The notes beneath the pieces were generated by a model. That model did not search any database, had not been told where the DNA came from, and saw nothing but the letters and a program-made list of their open reading frames with translations. Positions 17,245 through 26,524 of a stretch of DNA of 64,000 bases are shown one piece after another. The position numbers and the translations under genes were made by a program. The DNA comes from CAWCTB01 sp963798275 (GTDB taxonomy: Bacteria; Acidobacteriota; Terriglobia; Terriglobales; Acidobacteriaceae): the NCBI GenBank assembly GCA_963798275.1, contig CAWCTB010000020.1:4541-68540 (forward strand), given 5' to 3'. The first letter of the stretch is position 1. The number at the start of each line of letters is the position of its first letter.

Positions 17245-17790
17245 TTACTTAACGCTTTGAACGACGCCCGGTAGGGGCTCGGTCCCAAAATGCTTGGAGC
17301 CCGGGGATCCAAAAGTCAGTGAGATATTGGAAAATTTGACGTTGCTGCCGCCCGTGACGGTTATCACCAACGGTGATGGTGAGACGGGTGCCGGATTTCC
17401 ATTGAGCGTAATCGTGGCCATACCGGACAACTGAAATCCGTTCGTCAGCCACGTGACATCGACATCGATGAGGGTGACATGGTGAGTGTGGGCGCCCCTG
17501 GCGTTGGGATCGAAATTCCCGTTGTTTTCCGTCAAGACCCAGCCATCCGACAGCTCCATGTTCAGGGCCGCCGTAAAACTCCCCTTACCTGCGGGTGAGC
17601 TTAACTGCAAAGACCATGGGCCGTGGACCTCATAAGGACCGGTTGTCCCGGTTTGTGGCGAATAGGCATCAATCACCCCGCTAAATTGTGTCGGATTTGG
17701 TGTCGGATTTTGCGCCGGCGCGCCAATGCTTACCGCCAGCAGCAGAAACGCGACCCAGCACGCCGTCCACCCGAAAGCTTTTCTCTTCAT
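17245..17790 (-). CDS. secreted hypothetical protein
   Basis: This 181-residue protein has a clear signal peptide (MKRKAFGWTACWVAFLLLAV, cleavage near APAQ). The mature part is rich in Gly, Thr, Ser and Asn (GPYEVHGPWSLQLSSPAGKG, GAHTHHVTLIDVDVTW, ATITLNGNPAP) and looks all-beta. I do not recognise a family. The ATG at 17790 is chosen because the signal peptide begins there. It lies just upstream of the seven-repeat protein on the same strand, 31 bases away, so the two are probably co-expressed extracytoplasmic proteins. Confidence 0.7.
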   Translation of the reverse strand: MKRKAFGWTACWVAFLLLAVSIGAPAQNPTPNPTQFSGVIDAYSPQTGTTGPYEVHGPWSLQLSSPAGKGSFTAALNMELSDGWVLTENNGNFDPNARGAHTHHVTLIDVDVTWLTNGFQLSGMATITLNGNPAPVSPSPLVITVTGGSNVKFSNISLTFGSPGSKHFGTEPLPGVVQSVK

Positions 17791-17924
17791 GAAAGACCTC
17801 CCAGTCTGAGTTTCGTTCGCGTTTATCGCCCATCCCGCTTTACAACGCAATGCAGGTGCTCTGAAGGAGAGGTAAAGATTTACTGAACTCCTAAGTGGCT
17901 GATGCAGTTGCTTTTGTACGGATC

Positions 17925-20084
17925 ATGGAGCATCATTCAGGCAACCGGCGTGAGGGCATATGTGGGGGATGTACGGCCCAGGAATTCCAGTTCGGCGATT
18001 TCACACTCGACCAGTCCCGTTATCGGCTGCAACGGGGTGAGCGTCTGCTGCGACTGGAAAAACTCCCTATGGAGTTGCTCATCCTGCTGGTGCAACGGGG
18101 CGGGGAGTTGGTCTCGCGCGAAGAGATCGCCGAGCGCCTTTGGGGCAAGGACGTCTTCGTCGATATCGATCACAGCATCAACACTGCGGTCCGCAAGGTC
18201 CGGATGGCGCTTCGCGACGACCCGGAGAAGCCTCGATTCATAGAAACCGTGGTGGGCAAGGGATACCGCTTCGCCGCCCCGGTGATCTCCAGCAATGGGG
18301 ACTCCAATTTGCAGGCGCAGCCAATGCCATCACCGGCTCAGACAGCTTCGGGCGAACCGGTCCTGAAGCCCGATGTCGCGATTGAAGCCTTACCTACTTA
18401 CGTCTCGCAGCATCCGCGCTCGCGATGGGCGTGGGTAGCAGCGACAACGGCGGTCGTCGCGCTTGCTGCTGCGCTTATTGCATGGTGGAGAATGCCGCCC
18501 GCCGTTCCCGTGGTCGAGTCGGTCACCCAGCTCACCAACGATGGCGAACCAAAGTTAGGGACAGTGGTGAGCGACGGAGCCCGAATTTATTTCAACGAAG
18601 GCCAGCCTAGAAGCTGGAAAATCGCCCAAGTCTCAATCAAAGGGGGACCTACCACCCCAGTAGCTACCAGGCTTGTCGATCCCCGACTCCTGGCACTAGC
18701 CCCGGACGGTTCCTCCTTACTCGCGGCGCTCGGGGGCAATGATGCACCCGTAGGCCCGCTGTGGTCGATTCCGCTCCCGGCTGGAGAGCCCCGCCGACTC
18801 GGTCGCATCGAGGCGCAGGCTGCGGATTTCTTTCCTGATGGTCGCTTCGTCTTTTCCACAGTGACAGCGTTGTACGTCGCCGACAGAGATGGCTCCAACC
18901 CGCGCAAGCTGTACTCCGGCCGTGGGGAAGTTTATAACCCAACCGTCTCGCCCGACGGGAGACGAATTGCATTTGGCACGCTGACTGCCGGATCGTTCGC
19001 ATTGGCTGAGATCGCGCCCGACGGCACCGATTTTCGTGTCCTCCTGCAAGGCCCGCCTGCCGCTAGATGGATTTCCAACGGGAAGTACGTGGTGTATCGA
19101 ATCGGGATTGGACTCGGGTCAGATCTGTGGGCGCTGCCGATGCAGACTGGGCTTTTCCATCGCTCGAGAGATCCGATTCGACTGACCAATGGGCCGCTGG
19201 TCTACACCAGGGCCCGGCCCAGCCGCGACGGCAAGCAGATCTTCGCTATCGGCAACCAGGAGCGCGGCGAGTTGGTTCGCTACGATGAGAAGTCGCATCA
19301 ATTTGTTCCCTTCCTCTCCGGAATCTCGGCGATCAATCCAACCTTCTCTCGGGATGGACAATGGGTTGCCTACACTTCTTACCCGGACCACACCCTGTGG
19401 CGCAGCCGGAGCGATGGAAGCGATCGCATGCAGTTAACCTATCCTCCCATGGAAGTGGCCTCCCCTTTCATCTCACCGGATGGAACGAAAGTCGCCTTTA
19501 GCACCTCTCGCGGTGAAACCTACATTGTCGCCATGGACGGCGGGCAGCCGCAGAGGATTGTTGAGAAGAATTCCGATGTTGGCAACTTCTCCCCTGACGG
19601 AAACGTTTTGGTCTTTACTTCCTTGACTGAGGCGCCTGCCGGGGAACTAAGCAAAGAATTTTTTCAGATATTTGACTTCCGCACAGGGAAAATATCCGAT
19701 GTGCCTTCCTCCCAGGGCATGGACGGAGGCGAATGGGTCACCCAGGACATGCTTGTAGCCGTTACGGAAGATGGTCTTAAGCTCAAGACGTTCGATCTCA
19801 AGACCCAGAAATGGAGCGACCTTCTCGCTGGCGACTTCGTCAACTGGGTAGTCACACCGGATGGCAGGTATCTCGTCTTCACGACCGGTGGAGTGGAACC
19901 CAAGCTACAACGCCTGCGATTCGCCGACCACCAGGTTGCAACCATCGACAGCTTAAAGGATCTTCGCCGGGTGGTAGATGCAAACGAAGGTACCCAACTC
20001 AACGTCGCGCCGGACGGTTCCCCAGTATTTACCCGCGACATCGGCACGCAGGAAATCTACGCCCTCACCGTGAAGTGGCCGTGA
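17925..20084 (+). CDS. winged-helix DNA-binding protein fused to a TolB-like propeller
   Basis: This roughly 719-residue protein has an OmpR/CadC-type winged helix (about residues 22-105: FGDFTLDQSRYRL, LVSREEIAERLWGKDVFVD, SINTAVRKVRMALRDD, VVGKGYRF). A single membrane helix follows (WVAATTAVVALAAALIAWW), then a large domain of PD40/TolB repeats (SPDGRRIAFGT, SRDGQWVAYTS, SPDGTKVAFST). The layout puts DNA binding in the cytoplasm and a sensor outside, as in CadC. This architecture is much expanded in Acidobacteriota. An in-frame GTG at 17895 is an alternative start. It is divergent from the two secreted-protein genes, which it may control. Confidence 0.85.
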   Translation: MEHHSGNRREGICGGCTAQEFQFGDFTLDQSRYRLQRGERLLRLEKLPMELLILLVQRGGELVSREEIAERLWGKDVFVDIDHSINTAVRKVRMALRDDPEKPRFIETVVGKGYRFAAPVISSNGDSNLQAQPMPSPAQTASGEPVLKPDVAIEALPTYVSQHPRSRWAWVAATTAVVALAAALIAWWRMPPAVPVVESVTQLTNDGEPKLGTVVSDGARIYFNEGQPRSWKIAQVSIKGGPTTPVATRLVDPRLLALAPDGSSLLAALGGNDAPVGPLWSIPLPAGEPRRLGRIEAQAADFFPDGRFVFSTVTALYVADRDGSNPRKLYSGRGEVYNPTVSPDGRRIAFGTLTAGSFALAEIAPDGTDFRVLLQGPPAARWISNGKYVVYRIGIGLGSDLWALPMQTGLFHRSRDPIRLTNGPLVYTRARPSRDGKQIFAIGNQERGELVRYDEKSHQFVPFLSGISAINPTFSRDGQWVAYTSYPDHTLWRSRSDGSDRMQLTYPPMEVASPFISPDGTKVAFSTSRGETYIVAMDGGQPQRIVEKNSDVGNFSPDGNVLVFTSLTEAPAGELSKEFFQIFDFRTGKISDVPSSQGMDGGEWVTQDMLVAVTEDGLKLKTFDLKTQKWSDLLAGDFVNWVVTPDGRYLVFTTGGVEPKLQRLRFADHQVATIDSLKDLRRVVDANEGTQLNVAPDGSPVFTRDIGTQEIYALTVKWP

Positions 20085-20110
20085 GCTGTTCACGGGAGCG
20101 TGCCACTCGC

Positions 20111-20315
20111 CCGGGTGGCCCAGACAAACTTCCCTTGTTTGTCTGGGTGTGTTGACTTTCATCCAGCACGGCGGATCGATGGTCTCAGATCTGTATCGAG
20201 GCAAGACTCCCCGAGAACACCTGTACCGATGGCTTGCGACGGGAATTCCTTCTTTTCACTGTGAGACTCGAAACCGGAAACTCGAAACTTTCTTTCTGGC
20301 AACTGGCGACTGACT
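20111..20315. repeat. dispersed intergenic repeat, copy A
   Basis: The sequence is clearly related to 22782-22970. Shared landmarks in order are ACTTCC..TCTGGGTG, GTTGACTT..ATCC, GCACGGCG, ATCGAGGCAA, GCGACGGGA and GAAACTTTCTTT..CTGGCAACTG. Neither copy encodes a plausible protein. Confidence 0.6.
20119..20147 (+). terminator. strong hairpin after the winged-helix/propeller gene
   Basis: A perfect 11-bp stem (CCCAGACAAAC / GTTTGTCTGGG) with a 7-base loop lies 35 bases after the stop. There is no clean U-tract. It also forms the left end of a dispersed repeat (see 20111-20315). Confidence 0.5.
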
Positions 20316-20668
20316 GCCTACATGGCTACTGACAACTACTTTCCCCAGGTTACTTTCGTGCGGTCGCGTCGCGCTTTTCTCTTGCACTTCGATTCAGCAA
20401 CTCATAAACCTGAAAGCGAGGAAAGGCGGTAGTGTGCGCTGAGCGCGCCATGAGCTAAGTTCTTTGAAAGCAAGATTTTGCCTGTAACTCTCACGCACTC
20501 AAGATTTTGCGGACCAGTTTCAGATTGGAACTAATGTTTTCAAGATTTTGCGAGCAGGTGGGGGGAGGAGGTACCCGGTACCAGGGTACCCCCTCATTAT
20601 CGGACGTGAATTCCCGGCATGGGTCAGCCTTCCGTGCCTCCCTTACCCGCCCATGGCACAATAGCGCG
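20316..20668. other. gene-free stretch with three CAAGATTTTGC repeats and a GGTACC palindrome
   Basis: CAAGATTTTGC occurs three times in the same orientation, at 20471, 20500 and 20541. It is followed by an inverted repeat (GAGGAGGTACCC / GGGTACCCCCTC, 20565-20595) about 75 bases before the aldo/keto reductase start. No gene is seen. Confidence 0.6.
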
Positions 20669-21502
20669 ATGCCCACCGAGCCACCCTTCGTCCCCGATTT
20701 TCTCTACGGCACCGCCTGGAAGGAAGAGCGCACCGCGGCCCTCACCGAACTCGCCCTGCGCATGGGATTTCGCGGCATCGACACCGCCAACCAGCGGCGC
20801 CATTACCTCGAAGCCGGAGTCGGCCAGGGGCTGGCAGCTGCCTATCGCGCTGGCGTCGTCACCCGCGCCGGGGTTTTTCTACAGACCAAGTTCACCTATC
20901 GCGGCGGCCAGGACCACCGCCTGCCCTACGATCCTGAAGCCAGCCTCTCCCTTCAGGTGGCGCAGTCGCTCGCCAGTTCGCTCGAGCATCTGGAGACCGA
21001 CTACGTCGACAGCTTCGTGCTGCACGGGCCTGCGTCGTCCCATGGCTGGACCGAATCCGACGCCGAGGTTTGGGAGGCGATGGGCAAACAGCGCGATGCC
21101 GGCCGCACCCGTCTTCTCGGTGTCAGCAATGTTTCGCTGCGGCATCTTGAACAGATGGCGGCCGCTCATGCCGAAGCTCCGGCATTTGTGCAGAACCGCT
21201 GCTTCGCCCGCCTCGGCTGGGACCGCGAGGTGCGCTTGTTCTGCCGCGAGCGAAACATTCGCTACCAGGGATTTTCGCTGCTTACCGCCAACCCCGAGGT
21301 GCTTCGCCATCCACTGGTGAACCAGATCGCGGCCTCTGAAAAGGTGACTCCCGCGCAGGTTGTCTTCAGCTTCGCCCGCCTTCTCGGGATATTGCCGCTG
21401 ACCGGCACCTCCGACCCCGAGCACATGAAGCAGGACCTGGCAGCCGGCGACCTCGAGTTCCATCCCAAGGCTGTGCCCATGATCGAGTCTCTGGTCGGCT
21501 GA
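20669..21502 (+). CDS. aldo/keto reductase
   Basis: This 277-residue TIM-barrel oxidoreductase uses NAD(P)H. Recognisable elements are GFRGIDTANQRRHYLEAGVG (catalytic Asp and a Tyr displaced as in the DTAxQxxHY subgroup), FLQTKFTY (catalytic Lys), DSFVLHGP (catalytic His), LLGVSNVSLRHL and the C-terminal LPLTGTSDPEHM of the nucleotide site. The ATG at 20669 is chosen because the conserved FLYGTA opening follows it; the longer open frame upstream crosses repeat DNA. The substrate is unknown. Confidence 0.85.
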   Translation: MPTEPPFVPDFLYGTAWKEERTAALTELALRMGFRGIDTANQRRHYLEAGVGQGLAAAYRAGVVTRAGVFLQTKFTYRGGQDHRLPYDPEASLSLQVAQSLASSLEHLETDYVDSFVLHGPASSHGWTESDAEVWEAMGKQRDAGRTRLLGVSNVSLRHLEQMAAAHAEAPAFVQNRCFARLGWDREVRLFCRERNIRYQGFSLLTANPEVLRHPLVNQIAASEKVTPAQVVFSFARLLGILPLTGTSDPEHMKQDLAAGDLEFHPKAVPMIESLVG

Positions 21503-21693
21503 CGCCGCCAGCCGCGCGGTCGCGAACTTTCTCACCCACATGTGGAGAGGTTGAGCGCGGACAGGCCAAGACATTAGGCGGAAGCATTTAAAGATGCGGC
21601 TGGTTTAAGACGGTGGCATTTGGGGCGAGGTCATTATCCATCCACGATCTCGCCCCCCAAGACATCCCTTCACCACGCCTCTCTTCATCCACG

Positions 21694-22005
21694 TTAGTTC
21701 TCGCCCTCGCCAACAGGTTCTGTGGAAGTGGACAAGAAGGCGCGTCCCGCAGCGAAGTAGATGTACACCGGCTTCTCATTGCGCAGGACGTCAAGCACGC
21801 TCTGGAACATGGAAGAGGGCAGATACATGTAGATGATGTTCCCACTCTGCACGTCGTCCTCGAAGAACATGCCGGGGTCATTGAACCTGACAAATGCCAC
21901 GGTCTGGCCACTCGCGTCGTACAAGGCGATTTGCGCACGATTGGTTTGGTAACCCTGGGGGCTGCCGTAGAACAAAATGTGATACTGCTTTACCTCGGTT
22001 GCCAT
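21694..22005 (-). CDS. small hypothetical protein
   Basis: This 103-residue protein begins MATEVKQYHILFYGSPQGYQ. It has a well placed Shine-Dalgarno sequence (AAAGGAG, eight bases before the ATG). Its composition is that of a soluble alpha/beta protein, with NRAQIALYDASGQTVAFVRF and EKPVYIYFAAGRAFLS. No family was recognised. It is isolated, with gene-free DNA on both sides. Confidence 0.65.
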   Translation of the reverse strand: MATEVKQYHILFYGSPQGYQTNRAQIALYDASGQTVAFVRFNDPGMFFEDDVQSGNIIYMYLPSSMFQSVLDVLRNEKPVYIYFAAGRAFLSTSTEPVGEGEN

Positions 22006-22542
22006 GGCAAGGACTCCTTTCTAAATAGTAATCGTAGTGCTGCTAGCGTAGTTGGCAAGTAACCCGCAGCTCAAGATCGCTCGCCTTTTGTTTGCCCCTT
22101 GCATCAATTTGGTGGCCCCGTCGAAGCAATTCCCCCCATCTTTGCGCCTGGCCGCTAGGCGTGGCTGCCCCCGCGACGAATATCGAGTACGCTTTGCCGA
22201 AAGCGATCACGGGACTCCAGGCTCGGGGAGAATGGCCCCACGCCCGAGCAGCTCGCCACATGTCACCACTGAAACCGCAAGTTTTGCTTGACACGGTTGG
22301 AGTCTTCATCCTACCGTCTCTCCTTGGACAGTAGTATAACTATTGTCCGACTGTGTTGTCCTCCGTTGGTGCCCCAGGACCATTGTTTCGGGTTTGTGGA
22401 ATTCTGGGCGGACGTTCTCTTGGCAATCGAGACTTGCATTGGGTCTTGCGTGCGTCGTTCGCCTTCAGCCTGTCAATCAACGCCCGCTCAGAGGGAGTTG
22501 ACGCCGCTGAGCGGTTATCCAAACTGAAAGGATGGAAGAGAA
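22006..22542. other. gene-free stretch with an operator-like inverted repeat
   Basis: No protein or RNA gene is evident. A -35-like TTGACA sits at 22288-22293, and an inverted repeat at 22326-22348 (GGACAGTAGT-ATA-ACTATTGTCC, 9 of 10 pairs) overlaps a TATAAC hexamer. Both lie upstream of the small protein at 22543. Confidence 0.5.
22326..22348. promoter_or_regulatory. inverted repeat, possible operator
   Basis: GGACAGTAGT and ACTATTGTCC pair at 9 of 10 positions around a 3-base centre. The size and spacing suit a dimeric repressor. It is about 195 bases upstream of the next start codon, so the target gene is uncertain. Confidence 0.4.
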
Positions 22543-22743
22543 ATGCACATGCCTGGATTTAACGCAGAGGCTTCCCTTTCCAACGAAAGGCGAGCTTATC
22601 AACTGCTGGAGCGTGCCGTATCATCGCCTGCCGACCAAGCCGTCGTACCTCAAAGGCAAGATGTAAAGTGCGCCATCACAGGTGGAAGATTGCACTGTGG
22701 GGTCGAAGATTCTGAGCTCGGTATCAGTTATTCATTGTTTTAA
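22543..22743 (+). CDS. small protein with an MPGFNAEASL N-terminus
   Basis: This 66-residue protein begins MHMPGFNAEASLSNERRAYQ. The (M)PGFxAEASL opening recurs at the start of many unstudied small proteins of soil bacteria (recalled from experience, not searched). The C-terminal half has two Cys (CAITGGRLHC). A purine-rich GGAAGAG lies before the ATG codons at 22543 and 22549; either could be used. Function is unknown; a precursor peptide or a small secreted protein is possible. Confidence 0.5.
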   Translation: MHMPGFNAEASLSNERRAYQLLERAVSSPADQAVVPQRQDVKCAITGGRLHCGVEDSELGISYSLF

Positions 22744-22781
22744 ACGGGGTCGTGTCTCTCAATGGATAGGAGCAGCCCGCC

Positions 22782-22970
22782 GGGCATGGCATACCCCATA
22801 AAACTTCCTCTGTCTATCTGGGTGGGTTGACTTGAATCCGGCACGGCGCGAGATCGTGTCTGGTCCGCATCGAGGCAATGTCCGGGGTACATGCGCACCG
22901 CCGGTTCGCGACGGGACCTTGTCTGTTCGCGAGGAAAATGGAAACTTTCTTTTCTGGCAACTGACAACCG
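22782..22970. repeat. dispersed intergenic repeat, copy B
   Basis: This is a diverged copy of 20111-20315 in the same orientation. The left-end hairpin has decayed here (TTCCTCTGTCTATCTGGG). It lies between the small protein and the response regulator. Confidence 0.6.
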
Positions 22971-23029
22971 TTGCGGTTGAAGAAACGTCGGCTACAGGCA
23001 ACGCACCGGGCGCGCTGGCAGGGGCACGG

Positions 23030-23674
23030 CTATCTTGGCAGGCGACCGCCGTCGCGAAGCCGCTCGATGAGGCGCACGACATCCGGAACTGAATCAGCCC
23101 CCAGCTTTCGCATGACACTGCCCCGCTGCGCCTTGATGGTTCTTTCCGTCGTGCCGAGTTCCCCGGCGATCTGCTTGTTGAGCAGGCCCTGGGCGACATG
23201 CAGACAAACCTGCCGCTCTCTCCGGGTGAGGGTTTGAAAGAGCTCCCAGTCTTTTTGCAGCGCGTCATCCGAGGCATGGGCAGCATGACTGCGGCGAAGT
23301 GCGGCGTCGATGGCGGCGATCAGAGCGTCACCCTCGAACGGCTTGGTCAGGAAGTCGACCGCACCGGCTTTCATGGCTCGAATGGCTGCGGGCACATCGC
23401 CCTGGCCGCTGATGAAGACAATGGAGAGGCGCGATTGGCAATCCGAAATGACCTGCTGCAGCTCCAGTCCGGTCATTCCCGGCATGTTGAGGTCCAGCAA
23501 CAGGCACGCCGGCCCAGCGGGAACGCCGGCGCTCAGGAATTCGGAAGCGGAAGAATAGGTCTTGACGGCGTATCCGTGAGAACGCAACAGACGCGCGACG
23601 CCGCGAAGCAGGCTGGCGTCATCGTCGACGACGTGGACGATTTTGCTCTGTGGCCTCAGGTTGCTCCACAGCAA
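23030..23674 (-). CDS. FixJ/NarL-type response regulator
   Basis: This roughly 214-residue protein has a receiver domain and a LuxR-type HTH. In the receiver, IVHVVDDDASLL gives the acidic pocket, LLDLNMPGMTG the phospho-Asp, and FISGQGD and FLTKPFE the switch residues and Lys. The HTH contains LTRRERQVCLHVAQG, LNKQIAGELGTTERTIKAQRGSVMRKL. No ATG precedes the receiver in frame, so a TTG at 23674 with GGAG just upstream is the likely start. It follows another receiver protein by 40 bases and is divergent from a histidine kinase, its probable partner. Confidence 0.88.
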   Translation of the reverse strand: MLWSNLRPQSKIVHVVDDDASLLRGVARLLRSHGYAVKTYSSASEFLSAGVPAGPACLLLDLNMPGMTGLELQQVISDCQSRLSIVFISGQGDVPAAIRAMKAGAVDFLTKPFEGDALIAAIDAALRRSHAAHASDDALQKDWELFQTLTRRERQVCLHVAQGLLNKQIAGELGTTERTIKAQRGSVMRKLGADSVPDVVRLIERLRDGGRLPR

Positions 23675-23714
23675 GACTCCGCACCCGGACGTTGGAGGAG
23701 ACTGGGCTATGTTA

Positions 23715-24116
23715 CTACGGCGCCAGGGGCTGACTGCGGTTCTCGAGTAGTTTGTGGATTGCCGTCAGCAACTGCGATTCGTCAAAAGGTTTGATCACGC
23801 ACGGATGGTTTCCGATCGCGAGTTTCCACTCCGCGGAGTCTGTTTCGGCGTGGGCTGTGATGAAGAGGCACGGAATCAGAATGCCATCCCGGAGCAGGCG
23901 GTCTCGAAAGGCGAAGCCGTTCATGCCGGAAAGCTGTACATCAACCACCAGGCAATGCATCTCAGGCAAACCGGGATCAGCCAGCGCACTTTCCGCCGAT
24001 TCATATCCCCTACAAGCATAGTTGTGGGAACGCAGCAGGCGGGAGACTGCGCTGCGAACCGAAGCATCATCGTCAATGAGAGCAATTTTGATGGCGTTAT
24101 TAGCCTTGTCGTCCAT
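23715..24116 (-). CDS. stand-alone receiver-domain response regulator
   Basis: This 133-residue single-domain receiver starts MDDKANNAIKIALIDDDASV. The phospho-Asp sits in CLVVDVQLSGMNG and the conserved Thr/Lys in FITAHAE and CVIKPFDES. With no output domain, it likely acts as a phosphate relay or sink, or through protein contact. The ATG at 24116 is used because the receiver begins there. It is first in a two-gene operon with the FixJ-type regulator and is divergent from the histidine kinase. Confidence 0.85.
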   Translation of the reverse strand: MDDKANNAIKIALIDDDASVRSAVSRLLRSHNYACRGYESAESALADPGLPEMHCLVVDVQLSGMNGFAFRDRLLRDGILIPCLFITAHAETDSAEWKLAIGNHPCVIKPFDESQLLTAIHKLLENRSQPLAP

Positions 24117-24275
24117 TGTGACCCGGGGAATTTGGAGCAAAAAAGAATCACTCTCGAAGGAAGAGTAACCATTTGGTGCCACGGGCTGCAATTGGACCTT
24201 GTGACTAAGAAGCCCCGTCGCCGAGTCCGGTGCCGGCTCCAGTGCGCGGCAGAGTGGGACGATCCGTACAACCTC

Positions 24276-24281
24276 TATAAT
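24276..24281 (+). promoter_or_regulatory. -10 box of the histidine kinase promoter
   Basis: A perfect TATAAT is placed about 28 bases before the ATG at 24309. No convincing -35 element is seen at 16-18 bases, so this may be an activator-dependent promoter. Confidence 0.45.
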
Positions 24282-24308
24282 CTGCGGGAGCACGGAACAA
24301 ACGAGAAA

Positions 24309-26524
24309 ATGCGCAACGCCACCCGAGCGTCGTTGATCATCGTGCTGCTTGCAGCGGCAGGACCGCTTGCGCCTCGTGGTACTTCGGCGGAGCCGACTCT
24401 TCCCAAACACGTCTTACTCCTGCTGCCTTTTGAGGCATCCCGGGCCGGTAGCGCAGTCTTTCTGCAGTGGGATCGAACAGGGACTGAAAGCTTCGTATTC
24501 GAGTAGCGTAGACGTTGTGACGGAGAATATCACTCCCGTTCCTCCTGAACCGGAGCAATTTTCTGCAAGAATTGCCGATTGGATTGCCTACAAGTACGGT
24601 CAGAAGAAGTTTGACGCGATTGTGGCGGTGACGTTTCCACCTGCCCGGCTGGCACTGCCTTTGCGGGACCAGTTTTGGCCGGGAGCTCCTCTTCTGCTGG
24701 TGTTAATCGACGAAGAACGCTGGGCGAACCCCGGACCGGTCCCCGCCTCGACTCGAGTTGTTCTTGCCTTGGACAACAAGGAGACGGTTCGCTCTGCCTT
24801 GCAAATGCTTCCCGACACTCGACGAGTCGTGTTACTAGGTGGAGCTTCGCAGCGAGATAGGCGAACCAACGCGGAAATCGTGAAGTCGATCCGCGAGTTA
24901 AAGGCCGAGTTGGAAATTATTGAAGCTACCGGCCTCTCTTTAGAGGAGACCAAAGCGCGCATCCATTCACTTCCCGATCGAACGATTATCGTTATCGGCT
25001 CCTTCCTGTATGAGCCCAACGGCCAGAGGTTGGATGTCCCGCAGTTGGTCGATGAATTTTACCCAAGTGCGAATGCTCCCCTGTTTGCAGATTCAGACAT
25101 GGCCATGGGTAAAGGCATCGTTGGAGGCGCCGTACTGAGCGTTCAAGGCGCCGCCGAAGTCGTCGGTGAGCAATTGGCCCAGTTGCTCAAGGGCGCTGAT
25201 CCGGAGAGCCTGCCCGTCAAGGAAGTGAAGAACTCGTTCATCGTGGATTGGCGGCAGTTGAAGCGCTGGGGCATCCCGGAAAGCACGCTGCCGGCAGACG
25301 CTATAGTTCTGTATCGCCAGCCGACGGCGTGGGAGCAGTACGGCCGGTACATCGTGGGCTTTCTCTCTTTGCTGGTCGTCCTGCTCTTCCTGGTGGCATT
25401 TCTCCTGGTTGAACGCCAACGGAGAAGAAAAGAGGAGGCGCTGAACTCGGCGATGCTGGAATCGTTGCCGGGACTCGCTCTGCTGGTAAACCGGCAGGGA
25501 GAAATCCTGCGAACCAACCAACTCCACGGCGAAGTCCGGGGCCGAAGGCGCAGGCTTAGACGAAGCGCAACCGGGATTCAACTACGGCGAATATCTTCGC
25601 AGGCTGGCAGGCCAGGAGGACGGATTTGCGGGCGCCGCTTCCGTCGAGCAAGTGATTGCCGGGGCGCGAGCCAGCGCAACGGCCGAGCTTCCCCTATCGT
25701 CGGAAGGCCGATGGATTGAAGTCCGGGCCATTCAACTGCCAGAGCAGCAGAGCGGCAGCCTGATTGTGCACCTCGACATAACCCAGCGAAAACAGGCGGA
25801 GCTGGAGCGAACCCGATCGCGGACGGAGATCTACCACCTGAATCGCGTTGCCGCCATGGGACAACTGGCCGCTTCGCTGGCGCATGAACTCTCACAGCCG
25901 CTCGCCGCCATCATGAGCAACGCCGAGGCGGCACAGCGCTTTGCCGGCCGTCCCAACCCCGACATGGTGGAGATTCGCGAGGCGCTCGACGACATCACTC
26001 GCGATGACAGGCGCGCGCGCGCCGTGATCCAGGGCATGCGCTCGATGCTCAAGAAAGAGAACTTCGTGATCGAGCCCGTGGACCTGAACCAGATCGCTGC
26101 CAGCGTTGTTCAGATGGTCAGGAACGAAGCGACCCTTCGCGGCATGAGAATCGAACTGGCGCTCTTCCCCACCGGTGTGGTGGTGAAGGGCGACCCGGTT
26201 GCCTTGCAACAGGTCGTGCTCAACCTGGCCAGCAACGGATTGGACGCCATGATGGACACAACGGCGGAGCGGCGACTCACCCTGCGAACGACGAAAGGAC
26301 CGGGCGCAAGCGTGGGGACGGTGTTGGTAGAAGACAGCGGCCCCGGAGTTAGCGCGGAGTTGCGAGACAAACTCTTTCAGCCCTTCTTCACCACCAAGCG
26401 GACCGGCCTGGGGATGGGATTATCGATCTGCCAGTCCATTCTCGAATCGCTGGGCGGCCGCATCGATCTGAAAAACCATTCCGGCAAAGGCGCGGTATTT
26501 TTCGTCGAGTTGCCGCTGGCCTGA
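24309..26524 (+). CDS. sensor histidine kinase with an ABC-substrate-binding-like sensor, two frameshifts
   Basis: Joined across frame changes near 24464-24472 and 25513-25525, this is a roughly 738-codon sensor. It has a signal peptide (MRNATRASLIIVLLAAAGPL) and a periplasmic domain resembling ABC-transporter substrate-binding proteins (HVLLLLPFEAS, VVLLGGASQRDRR, IPESTLPADAIVLYRQP). Then come a membrane helix (IVGFLSLLVVLLFLVAFLL), a PAS-like segment and the kinase core. The kinase has the H-box SLAHELSQPLAAI, N-box LNLASNGLDAM, VEDSGPGV and GLGMGLSICQSI. Each shift is explained by one extra base; at the second, a 4-base tandem duplication (ACCAACCAAC) is another option. It is divergent from two response regulators. 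Confidence 0.85.
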
